Source: Paracoccus onubensis (GTDB taxonomy: Bacteria; Pseudomonadota; Alphaproteobacteria; Rhodobacterales; Rhodobacteraceae). Taken from it: a stretch of DNA of 64,000 bases. Positions 24,701 to 33,999 of this stretch are shown one piece after another; within the stretch, counting starts at the first letter, position 1, and each line of letters starts with the position of its first letter. The stretch is from positions 248,001 through 312,000 of the forward strand of contig NZ_QZCG01000001.1 in NCBI RefSeq assembly GCF_003591515.1, given 5' to 3'. Under the pieces are notes generated by a model. The model was not told the DNA's origin. It ran no database searches and saw only the letters and a list, made by a program, of their open reading frames with translations. Both the position numbers and the translations under genes were made by a program.

Positions 24701-26722
24701 ATGCCCCAGGCTGCCGTGAAAATGACCGGAACCGGTAAACCTGATATGGACAGCGATACCAGAGAGTTCATCAATAATGCCACATTGCTTTTCATCGCCT
24801 CGCGCAATGCGGAAGGCGCGCTGGATGTATCGCCGCGCGGGGGGCAGCCCTCGGTCATGCGTGTCAGTGACAGCGGCGCGTTGCTGTTGCCCGATTACAA
24901 GGGCAATCGCAGGCTGGACACGATCGGCAACCTGCTGAGCAATCCCGAAATCGCGATGATCGTCGTCAATCGTGGCGTGGACCGCTATCTGCGGATCTCG
25001 GGCAGGGGCGAGGTGTCGTTTCGCGACAGCGATATCGCCGCGTTTCCCGCGGATGAAAATCCGCCGATCAGTGTTCTGGTCCTGACTCCGGCCCGGTGTG
25101 AATTCGTCGAGACCACGGCGTTCCGGAATGCCGGATTCTGGCTTGGTTCGGCGATACGCAAGGCGCCGCTGGACCTTGGGGCGGTTGTCCGGGGCGACAA
25201 GCTTGCACAGGCGGATGCCGGGTTCAGCCCGGTGCGCAAACATGCCGGGGAAGAACAGCTGCTGACCTCGCACGGGATGCGCGAGGTCTATGGCAGCTCC
25301 AGCGAGGCGGTTCAGACCAAGGTGTTCGATATCGCCGGCCCCGGTGGGCTGGCCTTTATGGAAGAGGCGCGGTTCATCGTGTTGTCGCATGAGAATGCGC
25401 AGGGCGGGATGGAGATCGACCTGACCGGCGCGGCGCCGCTATCGGTGATCCCTTTCGATAACCGTCAGGCTTATCGCCTGCATCTGCCGCCCGATCTGGC
25501 GACCACCGAAGAGGGCGAATGCGCCCTTGTCACCATCGCCCCCGGCCGCAACGAGATGCTGCGCGTGAATGGCCGGTTCGAAAAAGAACCGGCGCGGAAC
25601 GATCAAAGCCTGAAGATCGTGCCGCGCGAGGTGTATTTTCACTGCCCGGCTTCGCTGAGCCGGGCGCGGATCTGGCAGGATGACCGCAGGGTCTATTGGG
25701 CGGGCCGCCGCCGTTTCATCTGTGTGGACCGACGACGGGAAAGTCCGGATGTGGTTTCCTTCGTACTGGAGCCGCGCGACGATGCGCCGATCGGTCCGAT
25801 CGGTCCCGGCCAATATGTCACCGTATCGCTGCCCGACGACGCCGAGGCGGTCGCGCGCAGGCGGTCCTATTCGGTTTCCGGCCGGCCTGACGGGAACAGC
25901 TTGCGCATCTCGGTCCGGCGCATGGGCAATGGCGGCCTGTCGGATCTTCTGCACGATAGCGTTCATGCGGGGTCCGAACTGCTTGTGGGCATCCCTGCCG
26001 GCCGGTTCGTGCTGGACAGTCCGCCGGGCAGGCGGGTGGCGCTGATCAGTGCCGGTGTAGGCATCACGCCGCTGCTGCCGATGCTGGAGCGGCTGGCGCA
26101 AGAGGAGAGCGGCCGAGAGGTCTGGTTCCTGCATGCCGCCCGCGATGCGGCGCATCACCTTTTCCCGGACGAGGTATGCGAGATCGCGAAACGCCCCGTG
26201 AATGGCGGCATCCGTCTGTTTTGGGCATATTCGCGTCCGCGCGAAGGCGATGCCTGCGATCTGGGCAAGCGGCTGGACGCCGCCACCGTCGCGGGGATCA
26301 TGCCGGTGGCCGATACGGATTTCTACATCTGCGGACCTCAGGCGTTCATGCAGGGGCTGCGCGAAGGGCTGGTTGCGCTTGGGGCCGCGCCGGAAAACAT
26401 CCGCTTCGAAGAGTTTTCGGCACAGGCGGGTACGGCCTTCGACCTTGGCGACAAGGAAATCACTGCCGAATGCAAGGTCACATTCGCGCAGTCGGGCAAA
26501 ACCGCGACATGGACTCCTGCCGCCGGGTCCTTGCTTGATCTGGCGCTGAGCAATCAGGTGAAGGTCGCCTATTCCTGCCGCATCGGCGATTGCCAGTCAT
26601 GTCTGCAACGCGTTCTTGAAGGCGCAGCCGATTATCCGGCGGGCGAGTTGCCGGTTCTGGCACAGGGCCAGATCCTGCTATGTCAGGCGATCCCGCGCGG
26701 CGACATGATCATCGATTGCTGA
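24701..26722 (+). CDS. Multidomain PNPOx-like / ferredoxin reductase / [2Fe-2S] ferredoxin fusion
   Basis: 673-residue redox protein. Residues about 15-190 are a pyridoxamine-phosphate-oxidase-like split barrel. A middle segment (about 190-340) contains a plausible MOSC-like or linker region. From about 345 there is a ferredoxin-NADP reductase fold with the FAD motif RRRSYSVSG and the NAD(P) motif ALISAGVGITPLLPMLE, then ICGPQAFM. The C-terminal plant-type [2Fe-2S] domain has CRIGDCQSC plus a later Cys in ILLCQAIP. It would pass electrons from NAD(P)H through FAD to an iron-sulfur centre. Other starts at 24722 and 24746 are possible. It lies 32 nt after the cupin gene. Confidence 0.88.
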   Translation: MPQAAVKMTGTGKPDMDSDTREFINNATLLFIASRNAEGALDVSPRGGQPSVMRVSDSGALLLPDYKGNRRLDTIGNLLSNPEIAMIVVNRGVDRYLRISGRGEVSFRDSDIAAFPADENPPISVLVLTPARCEFVETTAFRNAGFWLGSAIRKAPLDLGAVVRGDKLAQADAGFSPVRKHAGEEQLLTSHGMREVYGSSSEAVQTKVFDIAGPGGLAFMEEARFIVLSHENAQGGMEIDLTGAAPLSVIPFDNRQAYRLHLPPDLATTEEGECALVTIAPGRNEMLRVNGRFEKEPARNDQSLKIVPREVYFHCPASLSRARIWQDDRRVYWAGRRRFICVDRRRESPDVVSFVLEPRDDAPIGPIGPGQYVTVSLPDDAEAVARRRSYSVSGRPDGNSLRISVRRMGNGGLSDLLHDSVHAGSELLVGIPAGRFVLDSPPGRRVALISAGVGITPLLPMLERLAQEESGREVWFLHAARDAAHHLFPDEVCEIAKRPVNGGIRLFWAYSRPREGDACDLGKRLDAATVAGIMPVADTDFYICGPQAFMQGLREGLVALGAAPENIRFEEFSAQAGTAFDLGDKEITAECKVTFAQSGKTATWTPAAGSLLDLALSNQVKVAYSCRIGDCQSCLQRVLEGAADYPAGELPVLAQGQILLCQAIPRGDMIIDC

Positions 26723-26750
26723 ACCCGCATACAGAGCGTGCCGCGCTGTA

Positions 26751-26870
26751 TCGGAAACGCCGGTTACTTGCGTCCCGCGATGGCCGGGGCGCTGCCCGTT
26801 GCCGGCAGGTCTCTTGGACCAGTGGCGCGACCCGCCGGCGACCCCCGAAGGTATTTGGACAAAGAAGAAG
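26751..26870 (+). repeat. Dispersed hairpin repeat, copy B
   Basis: Starts with TCGGAAACGCCGGTTACTTG, 28 nt after the stop of the ferredoxin-fusion gene, and ends TATTTGGACAAAGAAGAAG. The hairpin arms are present with minor differences from copy D (GTTGCCGGCAGG; right arm GCCGGCGAC). Same orientation and same position relative to the upstream gene as the other copies. The remaining gap up to 27114 has an operator-like palindrome and otherwise nothing that I can support. Confidence 0.88.
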
Positions 26871-26931
26871 GGAAGGGAGAGAAACCGGGCGGGCGCGGCA
26901 TGCGATGGCCACGCTCATATACCTGCATTTC

Positions 26932-26948
26932 GATAAGCTGAACCTATC
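26932..26948. promoter_or_regulatory. GATA-N9-TATC operator, copy 2
   Basis: GATA (26932-26935), 9 nt, TATC (26945-26948), with flanking TTTC and AAA that partly continue the symmetry. The inner bases GATAAG...C-TATC match the longer palindrome at 23952-23984. It lies about 170 nt before the gamma-glutamyltransferase gene. Confidence 0.5.
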
Positions 26949-27114
26949 AAATTCACTGCAAAGATATATTGAGCCGTAAGATACATGGCCGTCATAATTC
27001 CGGCTACAGCCATCCGGGATCGATTCCTGCGAAATTTGTCGATCACGGGAGATGGCGGGCCGTCGTGTTGAGCAGAGATGTGGCGGCCATACTGGAAGAT
27101 GAAAGGCAGCGAGA

Positions 27115-28812
27115 GTGGCGACCTGGAAGAATAGCGCAAGCATGAGTTTCACCTGTGAAAAGGGTGCCGTCACCGGGACGCGCGGAGTCGCCGTGACCAA
27201 TCATCCGCTGGCTTCCGCCGCCGCGATGGAGATGTTCGCTGCCGGGGGGAACGCTTTCGACGCCACCGTCTCGGCGCTGTTCGCGCTGACTGTGGTCGAG
27301 CCGATGATGGTCGGGATCTTCGGCGGCGGCGCCTCGGTCGTTCATCTGGCGAATGGCGAAACCCATGTCTATGACGGGCTGGCCACCGCGCCCTCGTCCA
27401 CGCGGCCCGACAGCTATACGCCCATCGCGGATGTCTGGCCCGATTACATGGAAACCAAAGGGCGCGAGAACCGCGTCGGCCCCCGGGCCATCGCGGTTCC
27501 GGGCAATCTGATCGCGTGGTGCGAGATGGCCGAACGGCATGGCCGCCTGCCATTGCCGCAATTGCTTGGCCCCGCCATCCGCCATGCGGAAGAAGGGTTC
27601 ATCCTGTCGCCCTATCTGGCGACCTGCATTCAGGAAATCTCGCCCGACCTGCTTCTGGATCCGGCCATTGCAGGGATATTCGTGCCGGGTGGCATGCCGC
27701 TGAAAGCCGGTGACCGTCTGGTGCAGGCCGATTATGCGCGGACCCTGCGCGCCATTGCCGAAGGCGGTGCCGGCGCATTGCTGGAAGGGCAGCTTGGGGC
27801 GCATTTGCGCGCCTTTCTGGAACAGTCGGGGACATGGGTCAGCGAAGAGGATATCCGGAATTACCGGGTGATCCGCCGCGAGCCGGTGCGGGGAACCTAT
27901 CGCGGCCACGAGATCATCGGCCCTCCGCCACCCTGTTCGGGCGGCGTGCAGGCGGTGCAGGTTCTGAATCTGCTGGAGCCGTCGGATGTCGGCGCCGGTG
28001 GCTTCGGGACCGAAGCAACCCTGCACCGCCTGATCGAGGCGTTGAAGATCGCCGCCGCCGACCGGCTGGCCGTGACCGCCGATCCCGATTTCGTCGATGT
28101 GCCGACAGACCGGCTGATCTCGAAAGCCTATGCGGATGAGCGCCGCGGCGATATCGATCCTGATCGCGCCCACCAGCAGGTCGCGCGGATCCTGACCAAT
28201 GAATCCGCCAATACCACCCATGTCACCGTCGCGGATCACGAGGGCAATGTGGTGACCTCGACCCAGACGATCAACAGCCTTTTCGGCGCGCGGGTGATCA
28301 TTCCGGGCACGGGGATCATTCCGAACAATTACATGTATCTGTTCGACCCGCATCCCGGCAAGGCGCTGTCTCTGGCGCCCGGCAAGCGCATCACCAGCGG
28401 CATCACCGCGCTGATCGCCAGGCGGGGCGGCAAGCCTGCCTTCGCGCTTGGTTTGCCCGGCGCGCATCGCATTCCTGCCTCTGCCACGCAGGGGGTGATC
28501 AACCTGATCGATCACGGCATGTCGCTGCAAGAGGCGGTCGAGGCCCCGCGCGTCTTCACCTGGGGCCAGGAGGTCGAGATAGAGGACAGTATTCCGCAGC
28601 CCGTCCGGGACGCGCTGGCAGCCAGGGGACATCGCATCGCGCCCGTTGCCCATGTCGCGGGCGGGATGGGGGCGATCCGTTTTCTGGACAACGGGGTGAT
28701 GGAAGGCGCCGCCTGCTGGCGTGCCGATGGCGTGCCGATGGCGGCTGGCGGTGGTCCGGCGCGGGCCGATACCTCGTTCTGGCCCGACCCGCGGCGCGGC
28801 AAGATATATTGA
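27115..28812 (+). CDS. Gamma-glutamyltransferase/hydrolase family protein, no signal peptide
   Basis: 565-residue Ntn-hydrolase of the gamma-glutamyltranspeptidase family. The autoprocessing and catalytic Thr is in ESANTTHVTVADHEGN (T367 counted from the GTG at 27115). Other family segments are NHPLASAAAMEMFAAGGNAFDA at the N-terminus, FGGGASVV, PPPCSGGVQ and RITSGITALI near the oxyanion region. The N-terminus shows no hydrophobic signal segment, so it is probably cytoplasmic, acting on imported gamma-glutamyl compounds or other amides. An ATG at 27142 is an alternative start (GGAAGAA upstream). It heads an operon with a peptide importer and a CoA-transferase. Confidence 0.92.
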   Translation: MATWKNSASMSFTCEKGAVTGTRGVAVTNHPLASAAAMEMFAAGGNAFDATVSALFALTVVEPMMVGIFGGGASVVHLANGETHVYDGLATAPSSTRPDSYTPIADVWPDYMETKGRENRVGPRAIAVPGNLIAWCEMAERHGRLPLPQLLGPAIRHAEEGFILSPYLATCIQEISPDLLLDPAIAGIFVPGGMPLKAGDRLVQADYARTLRAIAEGGAGALLEGQLGAHLRAFLEQSGTWVSEEDIRNYRVIRREPVRGTYRGHEIIGPPPPCSGGVQAVQVLNLLEPSDVGAGGFGTEATLHRLIEALKIAAADRLAVTADPDFVDVPTDRLISKAYADERRGDIDPDRAHQQVARILTNESANTTHVTVADHEGNVVTSTQTINSLFGARVIIPGTGIIPNNYMYLFDPHPGKALSLAPGKRITSGITALIARRGGKPAFALGLPGAHRIPASATQGVINLIDHGMSLQEAVEAPRVFTWGQEVEIEDSIPQPVRDALAARGHRIAPVAHVAGGMGAIRFLDNGVMEGAACWRADGVPMAAGGGPARADTSFWPDPRRGKIY

Positions 28813-28864
28813 AATTAAACAATAACATAGAAAACCTGCAATGGGACGAACAGGAGAGGAAGCC

Positions 28865-30448
28865 ATGAAGATGAACCGTCGGGAGGCGATGCTTTTTTCT
28901 GCAAGCGCGATGCTGTTTGCCGCGACCAGCACGCGATTGGCTGCACAGGGGGCGGAAAGCGTCGTGCGGTTTGCGCCGCATGCCGCGCTGCGGGTGCTGG
29001 ATCCGGTCACCACCAGCGCCTATGTCACGCGCAACCACGCCTATCTTGTCTATGACACGCTGTTCGCGGTCGATTCCAACTATGCCCCGCAGCCGCAGAT
29101 GGTGGATAGCTGGGAGATGTCGGATGACGGGCTGAACTGGACATTCACGCTGCGCGACGGCCTGGCGTTCCACGATGGCGCGCCGGTCACGGCCGAGGAT
29201 GTGATCGCCTCGATCCGGCGCTGGTGGCAAGTGGATGTCGTCGGCCTGCGCCTTCAGGGCGTGACCGAGGAACTGACCGCGGATGGCGAAAGCAGTTTCA
29301 GCTTCCGGCTTTCCGAACCTTTCGGCGCCATGCTGGAGGCATTGGCGCGGTCCAGTTCGATCCCGCTTTTCGTGATGCCGAAGCGGATCGCGGATCTGGA
29401 TCCCTCGACCATGCTGGAAGAGGTCATCGGCTCCGGCCCCTATCGGTTCCTGGCCGAAGAATTCCGGCCCGGCGTCAGCTGGTCCTATATCCGCAACGAG
29501 GATTACGTTCCGCGTTCCGAGCCCGCCGATGGTCTTGCCGGTGGCAAGGTGCCGCGGGTCGAGCGCATCGACACGATCTGGTTCCCAAGTCCCGACACCG
29601 CGATCAGTGCGTTGCAGAATAACGAACTGGATATCATTGAGACGGTCAGCCCCGATCGCCGCATCATGCTGCAGGGGACCGATATGCAACTGGTCGAGCG
29701 CGCCAGCCCCACGGCCTCGACCATCCGTTTCAACTGGTCGCAGCCGCCCTTCAACGATGTGCGTCTGCGCAAGGCGGTGCAGATGGTGGTCAGCCAGCTT
29801 GATTATCTGGATATCGGCGTCGGCGATCCCGAAGCCTATCAGACCTGTGGCGCCCTGTTCGGCTGCGGTACGCCTTTGGAAACGGACGCAGGCTATACCG
29901 AGGGCAGTCTTGAAAATCTGGAAGCCGCCAAGGAGCTGGTGGCCGAATCCGATTACGATGGCGAGACGGTGATCATCATCACGCCGGGGGATGTCGCCTC
30001 ATTCTCGGCTTTGGCGCCGCTGACCCAGCAGCTTCTGACCGAGCTGGGGATCAAGAGCGAGATCGAGACGATGGAATGGTCGTCTTTCCTTGATCGCCGA
30101 TCAAGCACCGATCCGGTGGCGGAAGGCGGCTGGAACGTTGCGCATGCCGTCTTTGACCGGATCGATCTGGTGTCGCCGCTTGGCAATATGAATTTCGATG
30201 CGCGCGGCAATGAAGGCTATACCGGCTTTGTCGACGACCCCGAGACCGAAGAGCTGAAAACGCAGTATCAACGCGAACCCGATCCCGAAAAACAGAAGGC
30301 GATCGCCGAAGAGATGCAGAAGCGGGCCTATGATCAGGTCTTCTACATCCCGTTGGGCACCTATCACCAATATACGGCGCTGCGGCCCGAGGTGACGGAT
30401 TTCGTCAATGCCCCGGTGACGGTCGTGTATTCGCTGGACAAGGCGTGA
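28865..30448 (+). CDS. Peptide-type ABC importer, binding protein (SBP family 5), possible Tat substrate
   Basis: 527-residue solute-binding protein. The N-terminus MKMNRREAMLFSASAMLFAA has a twin-arginine before the hydrophobic stretch, so export by Tat is possible; the cleavage site is after RLAAQG or near it. The mature protein has AYLVYDTLFAVDSNYAPQPQ, LAFHDGAPVTAEDVIASIRRW and VRLRKAVQMVVSQLDYL, as in glutathione- and dipeptide-type binding proteins. GGAGAGGAAG precedes the ATG. Its stop overlaps the permease start (TGATG) with no stem-loop between, unlike the importer at 17236. Confidence 0.93.
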   Translation: MKMNRREAMLFSASAMLFAATSTRLAAQGAESVVRFAPHAALRVLDPVTTSAYVTRNHAYLVYDTLFAVDSNYAPQPQMVDSWEMSDDGLNWTFTLRDGLAFHDGAPVTAEDVIASIRRWWQVDVVGLRLQGVTEELTADGESSFSFRLSEPFGAMLEALARSSSIPLFVMPKRIADLDPSTMLEEVIGSGPYRFLAEEFRPGVSWSYIRNEDYVPRSEPADGLAGGKVPRVERIDTIWFPSPDTAISALQNNELDIIETVSPDRRIMLQGTDMQLVERASPTASTIRFNWSQPPFNDVRLRKAVQMVVSQLDYLDIGVGDPEAYQTCGALFGCGTPLETDAGYTEGSLENLEAAKELVAESDYDGETVIIITPGDVASFSALAPLTQQLLTELGIKSEIETMEWSSFLDRRSSTDPVAEGGWNVAHAVFDRIDLVSPLGNMNFDARGNEGYTGFVDDPETEELKTQYQREPDPEKQKAIAEEMQKRAYDQVFYIPLGTYHQYTALRPEVTDFVNAPVTVVYSLDKA

Positions 30449-31389
30449 TGTTACGTCTGGTCGCGCTTCGTATCCTGTCATCGGTGCCGGTGATGTTCAT
30501 CGTCGCGGTGATCGTCTTTGGCCTGTTGCGCCTTAGCCCCGGCGATCCCGCCGTGATCCTTGCAGGCGATTCCGCCACGCCCGAAGCCATCGCCGCCCTG
30601 CGTCAGCAACTGGGGCTGGATCAGCCCCTGCCGATCCAGTTCGTGACATGGCTGAGCGGGGTTGTCACAGGCGATTTCGGTCAGTCGATCCTGTCGCGGA
30701 TGCCGGTTCTGTCGCTGATCTTCGACCGGCTCGAGGCGACGCTGGTGCTGGCAGTCTCGGCGATCATCATCACCGTTCTGATCGCGGTGCCCCTTGGTGC
30801 GATCGCGGCATGGCGTCACAACAGCTGGATCGACCGTGCGGTCATGGCGCTGTCGGTTGCGGGTTTTTCGGTACCGGCCTTCGTGATCGGCTATCTGCTG
30901 ATGCTGTTCTTCTCGGTCAAATGGGAATTGCTGCCGGTGCAGGGCTATGTCAGCCCCTTCGCCGATCCCGGCGCCGCCGTCCGGCATCTGATCCTGCCAT
31001 CGGTAACGCTGGCGCTGGTCTTCATGGCACTGATCGCGCGCGTGACGCGCTCAAGCCTGCTGGAGGTGCTGAATCAGGATTTCGTGCGCACCGCCCGCGC
31101 CAAGGGCAATTCGCAGCGCCGTGTTCTGTGGCGGCACGCCCTGCCCAATGCCGCCGTGCCGATCATCACCGTGATCGGCATCGGGATCGCCATGCTGATC
31201 TCGGGCGTGGTGGTGACCGAAAGCGTGTTCAACATTCCCGGCATCGGGCGGCTGACGATCGACGCCATTCTGGCCCGCGACTATCCGGTGGTGCAGGGGC
31301 TGATGCTGTTCTTTGCCCTGATCTATGTCGGCGTGAATCTGTTGATCGACATCGCCTATATCATCGTCGATCCGCGGATCCGGTATTGA
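30448..31389 (+). CDS. Peptide-type ABC importer, DppB-like permease
   Basis: 313-residue DppB-type permease with the first helix MLRLVALRILSSVPVMFIVAVIVF, the periplasmic loop LSPGDPAVILAGD, the EAA loop around TARAKGNSQRRVLWRHALPNA and the terminal YIIVDPRIRY. The ATG at 30448 is part of TGATG shared with the binding-protein stop. Confidence 0.94.
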   Translation: MLRLVALRILSSVPVMFIVAVIVFGLLRLSPGDPAVILAGDSATPEAIAALRQQLGLDQPLPIQFVTWLSGVVTGDFGQSILSRMPVLSLIFDRLEATLVLAVSAIIITVLIAVPLGAIAAWRHNSWIDRAVMALSVAGFSVPAFVIGYLLMLFFSVKWELLPVQGYVSPFADPGAAVRHLILPSVTLALVFMALIARVTRSSLLEVLNQDFVRTARAKGNSQRRVLWRHALPNAAVPIITVIGIGIAMLISGVVVTESVFNIPGIGRLTIDAILARDYPVVQGLMLFFALIYVGVNLLIDIAYIIVDPRIRY

Positions 31390-31399
31390 GGCGCGCAGG

Positions 31400-32272
31400 A
31401 TGAGCAGTCACCTTACGAATGCGCCCGCCACGGCCTGGCTGGGATTTCTGCGCCAGAACAAGCTGTCCGCCCTATGCGCGGCGCTGCTGCTGGCGATTGC
31501 CGTGGTGTCGTTACTGGCACCCTGGATCATCGACGCGCAACTGACGCAGGTCCGGCCCCGGATGCGCTTGCAGGCGCCCTCGGATCTGGCGCTGTTCGGC
31601 ACCGATGCCATGGGGCGCGACGTGTTCGGCCTGACCGTCGAGGGCGCGAAACTGTCGCTGCTGGTCGGGTTGCTGACCGCGCTGGCGGGAGGCGTCATCG
31701 GCACGGTCATCGGTCTGGTGACGGGCTATTTTCGCCGGATCGACGGGGTGATCATGCGCGTCATGGATGCGATCATGGCGATCCCGAATATCCTGTTCGC
31801 CGTCGCCGTCGTATCGCTTCTGGGGGCGTCGCTCGCCACGATCGTCGCCGCGCTGGTCTTCAACGAGATCCCGCGGGTCGTGCGGCTGGTCCGCAGCGTG
31901 GTGCTGAGCACGCGCGAAGAGCCTTATGTCAAGGCCGCCGTCGGAATGTCGATCCAGACGCCGCTGATCCTCGCGCGTCATATCCTGCCCAATTGTGTCG
32001 CGCCGCTGATCGTGCAGACAACTTATATCTTTGCCTCGGCCATCTTGTCCGAAGCGATTCTGGGTTTTCTTGGCGTCGGCTTTCCGCAGGGCACCCCCAC
32101 ATGGGGCAATGTCATGGCCGAGGGGCGGGCGGTGTTCCTGCGTGCGCCCTGGACCATCATCGCACCCGGTCTGATGCTTGCGGTGACGGTCATGTCGGTC
32201 AACCTGCTGGGCGATTCCCTGCGTGACCGTCTGGATCCGCGCTTGACCCGTGGAACGAGGGCATCGTCATGA
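31400..32272 (+). CDS. Peptide-type ABC importer, DppC-like permease
   Basis: 290-residue DppC-type permease with the signature LFGTDAMGRDVFGLTVEGAK, the EAA loop around KAAVGMSIQTPLILARHILPN and the C-terminal LGDSLRDRLDPRL. The AGGATG context at 31397-31402 gives a short ribosome site. The stop overlaps the ATPase start by 4 nt. Confidence 0.94.
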   Translation: MSSHLTNAPATAWLGFLRQNKLSALCAALLLAIAVVSLLAPWIIDAQLTQVRPRMRLQAPSDLALFGTDAMGRDVFGLTVEGAKLSLLVGLLTALAGGVIGTVIGLVTGYFRRIDGVIMRVMDAIMAIPNILFAVAVVSLLGASLATIVAALVFNEIPRVVRLVRSVVLSTREEPYVKAAVGMSIQTPLILARHILPNCVAPLIVQTTYIFASAILSEAILGFLGVGFPQGTPTWGNVMAEGRAVFLRAPWTIIAPGLMLAVTVMSVNLLGDSLRDRLDPRLTRGTRASS

Positions 32273-33876
32273 GCCAGATGAAACCCGTTCTCGAAATGCA
32301 GGATCTCAGCGTGACCCTGCCCAGCGGGCTGGACCGGACCCATGCGGTCGAGGATGTGTCGCTGACCATCCGCCGGGGCGAGATCCTGTGCGTTGTCGGT
32401 GAATCCGGATCGGGAAAATCCGTCACCGCGTCGGTTGTCATGGGGCTTTTGCCCAGGAACAGCCTGAACGTGGCGAAAGGCACTGTGATGCTGGAGGGCG
32501 AGGATATCACCAGCGCCCCGGAGCAACGGATGGACCAGCTGCGCGGCAACCGGATGGCGATGATCTTTCAGGAGCCGCTGACCGCGTTGAACCCGGTCAT
32601 GGCACTGGGCCGGCAGATCGCCGAGGTGCTGGTGCTGCACAAGCCCGGGCTGGGCAAGGCGGCGATCCGCAGCCGGGTGCTGGAGCTGATGGCCGATGTG
32701 CATCTGCCCGCGCCGGAAGAGATGTACCACCGCTATCCGCACCAGATTTCGGGCGGGCAGCGGCAGCGGGTGATGATCGCCATGGCGCTGGCGATGGAGC
32801 CCGCACTGATCATCGCGGATGAACCCACCACCGCACTGGACGTCACCACCCAGGCCCAGATCCTGAAGCTGTTCCGGGAATTGCTGACCAAGCATGACAG
32901 CGCGGTGATGCTGATCACCCATGATTTCGGCGTGGTGGCAGAAATTGCCGACCAGGTTCTGGTCATGCGCCGGGGAAAGCTGGTCGAAAGCGGTACCGCG
33001 CAGGACGTGCTGCAATCACCGCGGCATGATTACACGAAGGAGCTGATCGCCGCAGTGCCCCGGCTGCGCTATCTGCCGCAACTCGCCGAGCGTGAACCGG
33101 TGCTGAAGGCCGAGAATGTCTCGCTGACCTACCGGCAATCCTCGTGGCTGGGCAAGACCACTGAAGTGCATGCGGTTCAGGATGTCAGCTTCACGCTGGC
33201 GCCGGGTGAGACGCTTGGCATTGTCGGTGAATCCGGTTCGGGGAAAAGCACGCTGGCGCGGATGGTCGTGGGGTTCGAGAAGCCCGATCGGGGCCGCATT
33301 CTGTTCGAAGGACAGGATATGCCGGGGCTGACGCCCGCAAGGTTGCGGCAGATGCGCCACCGCATCCAGATGATCTTTCAGGACCCCTACAGCTCTCTCA
33401 ATCCGCGCCGCCGGGTCGGACAATCGATGATCGAGGGGCCGGTGCGGATGGGAAAATCCAATGCCGAAGCCCATCGGTGCGCCTGTGAGTTGCTGGAACT
33501 GGTAGGGCTGCAGCCCTCGGCCGTCGACCGGTTTCCGCATGAATTCTCGGGCGGGCAGCGGCAAAGGATCTGCATCGCCCGCGCGCTTGCGCTGGAGCCG
33601 GATGTGATCGTCGCGGATGAGGCCGTCTCGGCGCTGGACGTGACCGTGCAGGCGCAGGTGCTGGACCTGTTCGAGAAGCTGCGGACCGAGCTTGGCTTCG
33701 CGATGCTGTTCATTACCCATGATCTGCGCGTTGCCTCGAATATCTGCAACCGCGTAGCGGTGATGAGCAAGGGGCGCATTGTCGAGCAGGGCGAACTGAA
33801 ACGGGTCTTCGAAAATCCCGAGAACGAGTACACGCGTAAGCTGCTTGCCGCGATGCCGGGTGTTTCCGAGATGTGA
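32269..33876 (+). CDS. Peptide-type ABC importer, fused dual ATPase (YejF/GsiA-like)
   Basis: 535-residue protein with two complete nucleotide-binding domains. Domain 1 (about 1-260) has [19 protein letters not shown] and [12 protein letters not shown]. Domain 2 (about 275-535) has [19 protein letters not shown] and VIVADEAVSALD, the last with Ala in place of the usual Pro but with the catalytic Glu kept. One gene thus replaces the DppD and DppF pair, as in the importer at the left edge. Together with the GGT-family gene it resembles glutathione-type peptide import modules. Confidence 0.94.
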   Translation: MSQMKPVLEMQDLSVTLPSGLDRTHAVEDVSLTIRRGEILCVVGESGSGKSVTASVVMGLLPRNSLNVAKGTVMLEGEDITSAPEQRMDQLRGNRMAMIFQEPLTALNPVMALGRQIAEVLVLHKPGLGKAAIRSRVLELMADVHLPAPEEMYHRYPHQISGGQRQRVMIAMALAMEPALIIADEPTTALDVTTQAQILKLFRELLTKHDSAVMLITHDFGVVAEIADQVLVMRRGKLVESGTAQDVLQSPRHDYTKELIAAVPRLRYLPQLAEREPVLKAENVSLTYRQSSWLGKTTEVHAVQDVSFTLAPGETLGIVGESGSGKSTLARMVVGFEKPDRGRILFEGQDMPGLTPARLRQMRHRIQMIFQDPYSSLNPRRRVGQSMIEGPVRMGKSNAEAHRCACELLELVGLQPSAVDRFPHEFSGGQRQRICIARALALEPDVIVADEAVSALDVTVQAQVLDLFEKLRTELGFAMLFITHDLRVASNICNRVAVMSKGRIVEQGELKRVFENPENEYTRKLLAAMPGVSEM

Positions 33877-33999
33877 TGACGACGTGTTGGCGACCAAAGA
33901 CGGCCGGCGTCGTGATTTGCCGGCGGATACCGCTTGTCGGAAGGAAAGGCAGTGGCCGATGGCCCTGCGAACAGAAATGAAGATGGAAGAGGACAGGAT

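Noticed and set aside
27043..29013. A 656-codon minus-strand frame opposite the GGT-family gene
   Set aside because: Same low-complexity Arg/His/Gln composition; the plus-strand frame has the catalytic and family motifs.
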